Shown: one piece after another, positions 23,629 to 32,600 of the stretch | Numbering within the stretch: the first letter of the stretch is position 1 | Layout of the letters: the number at the start of each line of letters is the position of its first letter | Assembly (NCBI GenBank): GCA_905160935.1 | Contig: CAJHZI010000609.1 | Location: forward strand, 565,001-629,000 | Direction of reading: 5' to 3' | Length of the DNA stretch: 64,000 nt | Source: Enchytraeus crypticus | Taxonomy: Eukaryota > Annelida > Clitellata > Enchytraeida > Enchytraeidae | Notes under the pieces: model-generated | The model's input: the letters and a program-made list of their open reading frames with translations, nothing else | The model's database searches: none | What the model was told of the DNA's origin: nothing | Position numbers and translations under genes: made by a program

Positions 23629-25790
23629 GTAAGTATTGCGTAAAGATATTGTAGTCAGTCACTGTATAAACTACTTTACAGAAGTTGAGATCGTTCATGT
23701 TGTGAACGATGAGAGTAATATTATATCAATATAAAACACAGGTGCAACAAACGAACTTTAGAAACATTATAAAAACAGTATGCGCTGATCGACGTTAAAT
23801 GTTTATTTAATTTAAGAGTGAAAATTGAACAGTGTGGAAACTTTCCGTAGAATTAGGGGCGATTAGAAATAAAGACATTCGCAAGCTGTATGTGCTAATA
23901 GACTAAAACATTTATTATAACGGATGTTCACATGGAAAATGTATTAAGTTCATTATTTATTTGTTTATTTCAAACCACTATACTTTATAAAATGACACAA
24001 CAATAAACAATAAACTGCAACAGTGAACAAAGTTTTGTGGCTTCCTGACAAAAAATCAAAAATCTAGTAAATCTTAGGCTAACGTCAGTTTCCACACTCG
24101 AAAACGATGTCAGTTGTCAGTAACGGGCGAGCCCAGGATTTGTACCCCACACCTACTGATCCGCGGTCGAGTATCTTAACCAACATCGCCACTGACTCCA
24201 GCAAAAATTTAAGCCTCAAGGCTATCAAACAGAACACCTTTCTAACGATTTAAACATGTAATATTAACACATCTGTTAATATCGCATGTGATATTAACAC
24301 ATGTGATATTAACACATCAGCCTACGATTAATAATTTCATTAACACAATTCTTAATATTTAGACGAGGCCACGTGCCTGACGTCAGACCTGAGATCAGAG
24401 GAGCAGGCCCCGCACCGGGGCGACGAGTCTATCTACAGCGGGGCGTCTATGGAGACGAGCCTGCAGGTGGCGAGCCTCGTCAATAAGTTCACGAGGCGTC
24501 AGGTGGTCACGAGCACTCAGTCCAAACGAGCCGCCAGGAGAGAGAGGAAGGCGACGAAGACACTGGCCATTGTTCTAGGTAACCCTACGAGTGTTTCTTC
24601 TACTCTCGTCATCGTCATCTTGAATTGAGTCACTAGTGTAGGGAATTAAACTTTTTCATTTGTTTCAGAAAGTTTTCTAGCAATTTCCGGAGCATATATT
24701 AAGGTAAAGTAAAAAAGTAAACACGCATTACAGTGAAATGATCAACTATGTTGATATCTATCACTTTTTTATACCACATGTTTAAACCGTTAGGCAATTT
24801 ATTCCATTTTCCGTATAACTAGTCCAGTGAATGTCCGAGATTTTACTCTCAGATCAGCGCGGCTGGGATTCGAACCCACGAGGGTTCAATTCACCTCAGG
24901 ATCTGTCATTTAAAATTTCATGACTTTACTCCTACGCTATTAGGACATTCTAATAGTAGTGCTAACTGCTTATATATTTAATAAAAATATCATTAAATAT
25001 ATAAAAATATCAATATACGCAGTGAATCACAATATTTCTTTACTTATTCATCATATCAAACATTAAAAAACGCAGGTGAAGAAAACAGAAAAGCGAAATA
25101 GGGAAACGTTATTCGACATTTATACCACCAAATATGGCCTACTCAATTAATTTCGATATCTATAATTTCATATTACATAAAAAAAACTTTAGTGCTTGAC
25201 ATTATCACGGATGTCTTAATAGCGTAGGGGTAACGTCATGAAATTTTAAATGACAGATCCTGAGGTGAATATAACTCTCGCTGGTTCGAATCCCAGCCGC
25301 GCCGATCTGAGAGTAAAATCTCTGACATTCACTGAACTGGATACACGGAAAATGGTGTAAATTGCCTAACGGTTTAAGCATATTATGGTATTAAAAAGTG
25401 ATAGATATCAACATAGTTGATCATTTCACTATAATGCGTGTTTTGGATGTCGTTTTCACGGCAGGAGTGTTCCTCATCTGCTGGATGCCATTCTTCACTC
25501 TCAACATCCTCAACGCCCTGTGTCTGCGCTACGACATGACCACCGCTCACGGCTTTTGCCCGGACGGCGACTCTCAGCTCTTCTCCTTCTTCGCCTGGCT
25601 GGGCTACATCAACAGCTTCCTCAACCCGCTCATTTACACCATATTCAACGCCGAGTTTCGTCGGTCGTTCAAGCGGCTGCTGGGAAGTCGTCGACAGTCA
25701 GGGTCGAGGCAGTCTAACACGGCTGTCCCGGGCCGTTCAACGCAGACCTTCACGCGCCCTGCCACTGATATACTGCGAGGAAAACTGTGA
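21380..25790 (+). CDS. D2-like dopamine receptor, 3' part of gene (three exons, N-terminus missing)
   Basis: Class A GPCR for dopamine, coupling to Gi/o by family analogy and acting at the plasma membrane. The joined exons 21380-23628, 24363-24578 and 25465-25790 have phases 2, 1 and 1. They encode about 929 residues from the Arg of the DRY motif ([14 protein letters not shown] follows) to the stop. Visible landmarks are TM4, the conserved ECL2 Cys (QLCIFYN), TM5 with the YSSMGS catechol-contact serines, the TM6 CWMPFF motif and the TM7 NPLIY motif. The NADF, FYIPC and [11 protein letters not shown] segments resemble insect and vertebrate D2 receptors. The first visible splice site, between DR and Y, is also an intron site in vertebrate D2. 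The third loop is about 720 residues, far longer than usual. The tail ends RGKL, without the short Cys-ended tail of vertebrate D2. TM1-3 exons were not found and probably lie left of the window. Confidence 0.93.
24077..24202 (-). mobile_element. tRNA-derived SINE, family R1, in receptor intron
   Basis: Inverted copy. It contains 'gcgagcccaggatttgtacccc' (inverted B box) and ends in 'gccactgactccagc'. It lies 160 bp before the next exon. Confidence 0.8.
24363..24578 (+). CDS. D2-like receptor exon: end of third loop and start of TM6
   Basis: 216 bp, phase 1 on both sides. The acceptor is 'cttaatatttag' and the donor is TTCTAG/GTAACC. It starts [11 protein letters not shown], passes [15 protein letters not shown] and ends [19 protein letters not shown]. 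The last segment is the conserved basic end of the third loop and the beginning of TM6 in D2-like and related amine receptors, which contacts the G protein. It is distinctly GC-rich compared with the middle of the preceding exon. Confidence 0.95.
24716..24950 (-). mobile_element. tRNA-derived SINE, family R2, in receptor intron
   Basis: Nearly full-length inverted copy with the 3' hairpin tail (24720-24770), a B box (inverted 'ggattcgaaccc') and an A-box-like region near 24930. Together with the copy at 25211 it forms an inverted pair inside one intron. Confidence 0.88.
25211..25444 (+). mobile_element. tRNA-derived SINE, family R2, next to splice acceptor
   Basis: Direct-strand copy starting 'atgtcttaatagcgtagggg', with box B GGTTCGAATCCCAGCC and ending in the hairpin tail and 'ataatgcgtgttt'. 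It ends about 20 bp before the receptor exon at 25465, so it may supply the branch-site region of that intron. Confidence 0.88.
25465..25790 (+). CDS. D2-like receptor last coding exon: TM6, TM7, C-tail
   Basis: 326 bp: two bases completing Gly, 107 codons and TGA. The acceptor is 'ttttcacggcag'. TM6 has [13 protein letters not shown], with the CW-P toggle motif and the two Phe of the amine pocket. Next come an ECL3 with two Cys ([13 protein letters not shown]), TM7 with FAWLGYIN and NPLIYTIFN, then helix 8 FRRSFKRLL. The C-tail is basic and Ser/Thr-rich and ends ILRGKL. It is GC-rich with strong coding character. Confidence 0.95.
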
Positions 25791-25886
25791 TTACAGTAGA
25801 GATTAGGATAGGTAAAGTTTAACGTCTGTTTCCCTGTCTCAAGAGTACCGCTACTGAATTTCTGAAGGGGGGGAAATTGTGATAAC

Positions 25887-25892
25887 AATAAA
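25887..25892 (+). terminator. Possible polyadenylation signal of receptor gene
   Basis: AATAAA about 97 bp after the receptor stop codon. It is the first such hexamer in the 3' region. Its use is inferred only. Confidence 0.4.
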
Positions 25893-25906
25893 ACTAAGTT
25901 TATCTT

Positions 25907-26157
25907 TCTCTCTCTTTTAGTGCACTTCCTATTGGCAGGTCCATGGTATATAACGCCTCCACTCTTCTCTGTCTTCCGCTTTCCCCTTCATGTCCACATA
26001 TGAGTGGGTCTTTAAATCATCTAACATACCTAATCTCGGCCTGCCCCTTCCTCTTTTTCCTTCCATTCTACCGTCTATGACCTCTTTTAATAGACCTTCC
26101 CCTCTTAGAATGTATCATGTCCAACTCTTCTTCCTATTTCTTAATACATTTATCATT
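25907..26157 (-). repeat. LINE 3'-end fragment, family R3
   Basis: On the minus strand it encodes pieces of the LINE tail (KEVIEGRMEGK, GRPRL, DDLKTH, MKRKAEDREEW, PWTCQ motifs in better copies). It is bordered by a CT-rich tract on its 3' side, as other copies are by (GA)n on the opposite strand. Confidence 0.7.
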
Positions 26158-26203
<46 letters not shown>

Positions 26204-26230
26204 CATATATATATATATATATAACTGTAG

Positions 26231-26274
<44 letters not shown>

Positions 26275-26298
26275 ATATATATATATATATAACTGTAG

Positions 26299-26344
<46 letters not shown>

Positions 26345-26420
26345 CTGTAGATTTATATATATATATACATATATATATACATGCATATATACACATACAA
26401 ATACATGTATATTTACATAT
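26158..26420. repeat. (TA)n array with a spaced 'AACTGTAGATT' unit
   Basis: Long TA tracts interrupted three times by TAACTGTAGATTTA, at about 60-bp spacing. A TA microsatellite segment has itself been tandemly duplicated. Confidence 0.9.
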
Positions 26421-27337
26421 ATAAGTTAACTTTAACGTCTGTTTCGATAGCACAGCAGTGCTGTTTGAGAAGTCCCGATGAAGATTTCAACCAGTACATT
26501 GCCTCCTGTATCTCAGATAAGGTTGACACCTACTCGAGAATGTGCCGACACAAACCAGTATAAATATAACTGCTACTAGAAATCACAATTACTACGAGAA
26601 AATCACTACCATATTGATTGATGTTTAACTCTGGCTCTTTATTCGAAGATTATATTAGCGAAGTATCGAACAGGGTATGTTCTATTCCAACCAATAACTG
26701 TACGTGTCGCAAGAGGTGACTAGGCTGAGGAAGGCATTGAGACACTACGTCAGAAGCCATGTATTTACAAAGTTATTAGGCTACGTAAGGTATGGGTAAG
26801 GCACAGCCTTTTGTGAAAGAATTAACAAGTTGAGCTATGCGCAGTGAAACTCTGAGCATGATTATATACCTTGAACCTGCCACTTGGCAGAACACTAGAC
26901 ACAGACTCTCTAACTCGGTTTTGTTCTTTTATTAAATCAAGAACTCTGCTACTTTGTTTCTAGATTTATATATTTCTAGAATTTTAGTCTTAATTAATTG
27001 ATATCTTGCAGTAATTTGAAAGGCCTCTAACTTCTACATATTATATTTATCTTAATTGTTAGAGACAGCATTAATTGTAACACTACTTGGGGCGATTTAA
27101 TATACACAACATAAAGAATCCACGCAATAATGTCCACAACAAACTTACAGCATTGTCACTACGAGTTCAGAATATTTAGTCAAATAATTACAAAAGTTAA
27201 GCCCAAGCTGCAATAAATCAGCTAATGATTGCAACATATGCCTCGACTTTCAGTTTCCTATTTTTAATTAACTGACAAATAAGAGAGGAAGTCATTCGAA
27301 AAGAAGAGTATTTTTAAGCCATTGAATGAGGTGTAGG
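26421..27337. other. No gene; contains R4 repeat
   Basis: An inverted R4 copy lies at about 26700-26905 ('gaggtgactaggctgaggaaggc' to 'ccttgaacctgccacttggcaga'). The rest is AT-rich with no exon recognised. Confidence 0.55.
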
Positions 27338-29302
27338 CTAGGGTGATGACAATTTTTTAAAATGAAACCACTTGCAATCGAGGAAACTTTATGAGTTATT
27401 TAAGACTATAAATTGTATTTTTGATTTTTTCTAAAAAAGTTTTCCCCTCCTTCGAAGAAAAAATTTGAAAAAAACATTTTCCCGAAAAGGACATATTTTT
27501 TTCTGTATTCAAGAGAGTAATAGGTAAGCAACAGTAATAAGTAAGCAACAACTTTATTAACAAATAAGATGCAGAACAGTTACTATTCTGTAAAAAATGT
27601 ACAAGAAATGTTTACAAATTATTTTTTCCTATGAACTTTAGATTCAAAAATTCAATTTTTTTCGATTTTGCATGTAGTTCCTCCATCAGTTTTACAGCAC
27701 GTTAGCACTTTGGTTTGATCTGGGAATGTCAATTAATGACTCCTCGACCGACCCATTTGTCTCTAAACACTTAATTGCCTTCCTGAACTTTATATTTGTG
27801 ATTGAGGTAAACAGTTCATTGAAGGACGCTTCATTGTAGATTAGAAGTGAATGGAACCAAGTATTTGCCCATTTGTAGCAGATGAAGTCGAATGCTGGAG
27901 CGAGAATGCTACGCTACTCTGGTATAGTAATGCCATCAGAATATATCGCATGCGAGTTTCATCTCACCTGGTGTAAATTCGGGAGTTTTTTCCAGCTGCT
28001 TCGAGGCCAATTTGAAGTTGTTTTGTAATGACGATATGCCTGATAAAGTTCATATAAGAACTTGAAATCATCTCGCCATCCAGGGTTCTCGTCTGTGTTA
28101 ACATCATCGGTCGCAACAAGGTGGTAATCAGCCTGAAGAGAATCATAGTTTTCTGTTAATTTGTCAGTCAATGAATAGTTCTGTTCTGGTTTGCTCGTTG
28201 ACTCTTGAATAAGAAAATTCATGACATGATTCTGAAGGAGGTAGAGTACATGATGCTGACAGCCAATATACTGTGGCTTCTGAAAGTCCTTGCTCAGGAC
28301 ATCATCCTTTATGAGCTTTACAATCCCTTGAAAACGACCAGTATTTACTGCGGTCGTGTCGCAGATAATCATGCGAATATTTTCCCAAGCATCATATTCG
28401 TCAAGTAGCTGATGAAGTTCCTTGTGAATAGATGCAGCGGAACCACTGTCATATTTAAGAATACTGAGTGTGATTTCAGTTGTGATCTTTTCAGCAGCAC
28501 TACTTGATACTCTTCCCCTTGCAATCTCTTACCATCAAACTGTAGACAATAGGGATCTTTGTCTTGAAGTTTTTGAATTATTTTGTTTTTCATTTTCTTT
28601 CTTCAGAGATTACTCGTCTCAAGACAGCCGTCTGACTTGGAACCGGAACATCATTACCCAGTTCAGCCATGATTGCCAGAACGTCATGTGCTTTATGTGT
28701 AGAAATATTGCTATTTAGTATAAGTAAACCCGCTGTTCTAGTGCTTGCTCTTTGGTTCTTCGATTTGCACTTAGTCGAAGATGACGTGGAAGAAGAGGCT
28801 GACGACCCGGGTGAAGAATCAGAGGTTTCAGAATCCACAGATTCTGAGACAGTACTATGTTTTTGTGTGGGTTGCGATTGATAAGAGCTGGCTTGAGGTT
28901 CAGTTGTTGATAGTCGGATTCGTTTTCTGGGATGGATTGATTCCAAAGGGGCTTGTTTGACCGTTGAATAGCCAATCTTTCCTCACTCTTAACTTGTCTC
29001 TGGTAGACCTCTTTATCCTCCGTGCATTTCCATTTTCCATTAACGTTGGTGACATCAAATAACTGAGAAATTAACTGGGAATGTGATTAAAAGCAGTCTA
29101 GAACGGCATATAAAATTCAGTGTTAAATTGAAACAGATAGTCAAAATGGGGTATATATGTGAAGAAGAAAAAGTAAAAGGTGGGGGAACTTTTTAAATTT
29201 ATTTTTAAAATTGATGTTGCTACTGTCATTTGAATGCAATTGTTCCTCGAATGTATGGGGTTTCAGTTTTGTAGTGAAAAAAAATAATAGTCATCACCCT
29301 AG
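27338..29302 (-). mobile_element. Decayed DNA transposon (hAT-like ends), about 2 kb
   Basis: The ends are inverted: CTAGGGTGATGAC at left and GTCATCACCCTAG at right, with further weaker matching inward (TTTTTT, GAAACC and 'cgaggaa' blocks). The flanks GGTGTAGG and ACTGTAGG match at six of eight positions, compatible with an 8-bp target duplication. The TAGGG start fits the loose hAT end consensus. The class is an inference. The interior carries a broken transposase-like gene on the minus strand. Confidence 0.7.
27959..28980 (-). pseudogene. Transposase-like pseudogene
   Basis: Successive minus-strand pieces in different frames read as one protein. First is a Ser-rich low-complexity stretch, then a region with GLLILNSNISTHKAHDVL, then YCLQFDGKRLQGEEYQVVLL, and after more frame breaks MIICDTTAVNTGRFQGIV, GCQHHVLYLLQNHVMNFL and a DDFKFLYELYQAYRHYK end. 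'DGKR', 'CDTTAVNTG' and 'GCQHH' are motifs that I associate with a widespread, poorly named transposase-like family in invertebrates. The C-terminal end is missing and at least two frameshifts are present. The family name is not certain. Confidence 0.65.
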
Positions 29303-29348
29303 ACTGTAGGCCTATATTGAAGTGAGGAGAGGAATAATAATAATAATA

Positions 29349-29587
29349 ACACACATTATAGTGAAATGATCAACTACGTTGATATCTATCACTTTTAATA
29401 CCACATGTTATATCCGTCTGGCAATTTAGTACATTTTCCCTGTTGCCAGTCCAGTGAATGTCCGAGATTTTACTCTCAGATCAGCGCGCCTGGGAATCGA
29501 ACCCACGAGAGTTCAATTCACCTCTGGGTCATTTAAAACTTCATGACGTTATCTACACCCTTAACCATTGCGCTATTGAGACATTCC
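29349..29587 (-). mobile_element. tRNA-derived SINE, family R2
   Basis: Inverted near-full copy with a 3' hairpin tail (29355-29400), inverted B box 'ggaatcgaaccc' and 'gcgctattgagacattc' at the 5' end. Confidence 0.85.
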
Positions 29588-29861
29588 ATTACAATACATT
29601 ACAAAGGAAGAGTGAGACACATGTGAAGTTCTACAGTTTCACATAAACATAATCAACAAAAAATAACGATAACATCGTCGTTGAAAATATGGTTCATTTT
29701 CGAATCTTTCGTATTAGACAATCAAACCCATCAAACATAGAAATCAATAAAGCTCAATTTTTATTCTTTTTTCTGACAAAATCAAAGATATTTGAGTATA
29801 ATAAATGTGTTGAAATTAAGAGATCATAAGTAACTGTATTATGTATTATATGATGTAGTAA

Positions 29862-30110
29862 TGTATTAAGAAACAGGAAGAAGAGTTGGATAAGTCACAT
29901 TTTAAGGGGGGAAGGTCTATTAAAAGACGTCATAGAACGTAGAATGGAAGGAAAAAGAGCCAGAGGCAGGCCGAGAATAGGTACATGTATGTTAGACGAT
30001 TTAGAGACCCACTCATATGTGGAAATGAAGAGGAAAGCGGAAGACAGAGAAGAGTGGAGGCGTTATATACCATGGACCTGCCAGTAGGCAGTGCACTAAA
30101 AGAGAGAAGT
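29862..30110 (+). pseudogene. LINE RT C-terminal tail, family R3
   Basis: The plus strand reads RKKSWISHILRGE-like, then LLKDVIERRMEGKRARGRPR, a LDDLETHSYVEMKRKAED block, REEWRRYIPWTCQ and a stop. This is the standard end of a LINE reverse transcriptase (GRP-R, D-L, E-W blocks). The 3' side continues into 'cagtgcactaaaagagagaag', the R3 tail. Confidence 0.75.
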
Positions 30111-30306
30111 AATTAAGTATTTAAAATGTACTTTCAACAAAAAATACTGAAGAAGGCGTAAGAACTACAGAAACTATAGAAGAATGCATCAATACATCAC
30201 AAAGAGCTAGAAAAAGAAATATTCTAAATCTACACCAATAATAGATACAAAATTATGTTATATATCATATACATATTCATCCTGTATGTTCTCTGAATTA
30301 AATGCA

Positions 30307-30401
<95 letters not shown>

Positions 30402-30635
30402 TGTATATATATATATACATGTACATATATATATATATATATATACTCCATATATATAGGCCTATATATATATATATATTATATATTTAATTATATAATA
30501 TATAAATAACCACATATATATATATAAATAACTATATATATATACATATATATATACATGTATATATATATATATATATATATTACAGTCATGTATATAT
30601 ATAGATATATATAATTAATATGTATATATATATAT

Positions 30636-30693
<58 letters not shown>

Positions 30694-30700
30694 ATAACAT
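30307..30700. repeat. Compound (TA)n microsatellite
   Basis: About 400 bp of TA-dominated sequence with TACATATATA and TGTATATA variants. It produces artefact frames of Tyr-Ile repeats on both strands. Confidence 0.93.
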
Positions 30701-31718
30701 ATCTACACTAGCATATGATATTATGCATTAAATAGACCGCAGTAATTAAATATTGTACATAAAATATTTATATACATTGTAAAGTTTTAAATGTGAAAAT
30801 AGGTTCTTTTGTAATATCTAAACCAAATCTCTTTTATTATATTATAAAAGTATATAAATCTCTTTTCACCAAATCGCTGACCTGTATTGCACGCCGGTGT
30901 TACTTGCATAACTAGAAATAGTACAAGACATGATTCGACTCTCAGCTAGCCCGTCACTTGGGTAAGCAGAGCATTAATGAAGTCAAGAAACGTCAGGCTC
31001 GGCTAGTACTCGTACTACTCATCCAAGTACAAATTACCAGGGTAAACGATAGACTCTCCATGTACCGTGTACTACTGACTGATATAGTATTGAAGTACCT
31101 TGTAATAAAAACCTCAAGATGTAGGAGGATTATCCTTAAATCCGCACTAGCTGAAATATTAGCTATCACAGCAAAGACTAATAATCACGCAGACTGAAGG
31201 AAATAAAAAAACTACAAAAACAACTATTCAAGAAAGCTCTGTAATATGTGCAGTATGTCTTGCGCAAAACTAGACAAACAAATGGAACCGATGAAATCCT
31301 AAATCTCTTGCTAAACCGATATGAAGCCGGTTACGTTGCTGCATCAAGTCGTTTGAGAAAACACAGGACACTAATGTTGGCAAGTACATCTAAATATAAC
31401 GTAACAAAATTTGAGTGCTATGGTAATCAATGACAACATCGAGCACCACTGCGACAAATCCAAGAAAAACACTGCAAACTGTACAGAATCACACTGAAAG
31501 TAAAACAGGCAACGGTATAATATAGCATGAAAAATGTAAAAAGGCAACATATTTACAACGCATTATATGCACCCTCGCTAGTCCATAGTAAATTTTACTG
31601 GCAGGTCCACCAAGGAAACCATTCACATTCACACTTACAGCAAGTAGTATCATTTGAAAAGCGCCAATCAAATGATTGCCCCTAAGACAAATCCTTTATG
31701 ACATCTTGGCTGTAAAAT
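30701..31718. other. No gene seen
   Basis: Short open frames exist at 30958-31197 and 31248-31433 on the plus strand, but neither matches a family I know and neither has splice context. They may be remnants of transposable elements. Confidence 0.4.
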
Positions 31719-31836
31719 GGCTGGAGCCAGTGGCGATGTCGGTAAGTTATTCGACCGCGAATCAGTATATGCGGGGTTAAAAGCACGGGCTCGCCCGTAC
31801 TTAAAAGGCTTTCGAGTGAGGAAACTGACGTTAACC
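31719..31836 (+). mobile_element. tRNA-derived SINE, family R1
   Basis: Full copy from GGCTGGAGCCAGTGGCGATG to 'gaaactgacgttaac', with some changes in the B-box half. Confidence 0.82.
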
Positions 31837-32254
31837 TAAGCTTTTTTAATTTTAAGTGTCGCCATTACTTTGTAAAACACGAATTCTGTAGTGGCACCCT
31901 ATTGCCTTCACCGTTCACGAGTTAGCATGCTGTTGTAAAATACAAACACTTTTACACTGGTCTATCGGCTAGTTCTGAAACCAGTAATAAACTAACCTAA
32001 AGCATAAACTTTCTTAAGTGCAGTGAGCAGCGTTGTTTCGGGGTGGTCTCTATTTAATCGAATTACACTTTGTGCAATTTCAGACGATTTATTGACAAAC
32101 CTTTCACCCTAGGGTTGCCTTAGCCAGGCTGGCAGCAAACTGTTATATACTGTCTATCACTCACTATTAACTATCAGATAGATAGGAATTTTCCTGAATC
32201 TTACCTCACCTAGCTTACCTTATCCCAATAACGTAAAATATTTCTGCCTTATTC
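31837..32254. other. No gene seen
   Basis: AT-rich, with no recognisable exon or repeat. Confidence 0.5.
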
Positions 32255-32600
32255 TAACATCATCATCATTATCATCTTCATTATCATCATCTTCCCTTGA
32301 ATCCCATTTTAACTAGGGTCGGGCTACGAATAGACCTTCTCTACTCCTCTCCGCCACACACCATATAATCAGTCAATTCCCTATTTTTCGTATCTCCCTT
32401 AATCACCGCATCCCACGTCAGTTGTGGTCTACCTCTTTCTAACTTAACCTCCATCACATCCCTCCAAACACTCTTCACTACACCCCTTAGCTTTTCTCAC
32501 TATATGACTATACCATCTCAGTCTCGACTGAGCCAATCTATCACTAATCCCAGCAACACTAAATTCATTCTCACATATTCATTTCTCATTCTATCCTTTC
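32255..32600 (-). pseudogene. LINE 3'-end fragment, family R6
   Basis: Longer copy of the 2994 repeat ('cccttgaatcccattttaactagggtcggg', then 'caccgcatcccacgtcagttgtggt' in shorter matching blocks). On the minus strand it encodes the decayed GRP, W-D and DREDW motifs of an RT tail. Confidence 0.65.

Noticed and set aside
25211-25444. Possible tRNA gene in the receptor intron
   Set aside because: B box is good, but the sequence is one of at least six R2 SINE copies with a common body and hairpin tail.
30230-30700. Tyr-Ile repeat open frames
   Set aside because: These are translations of (TA)n tracts on both strands.
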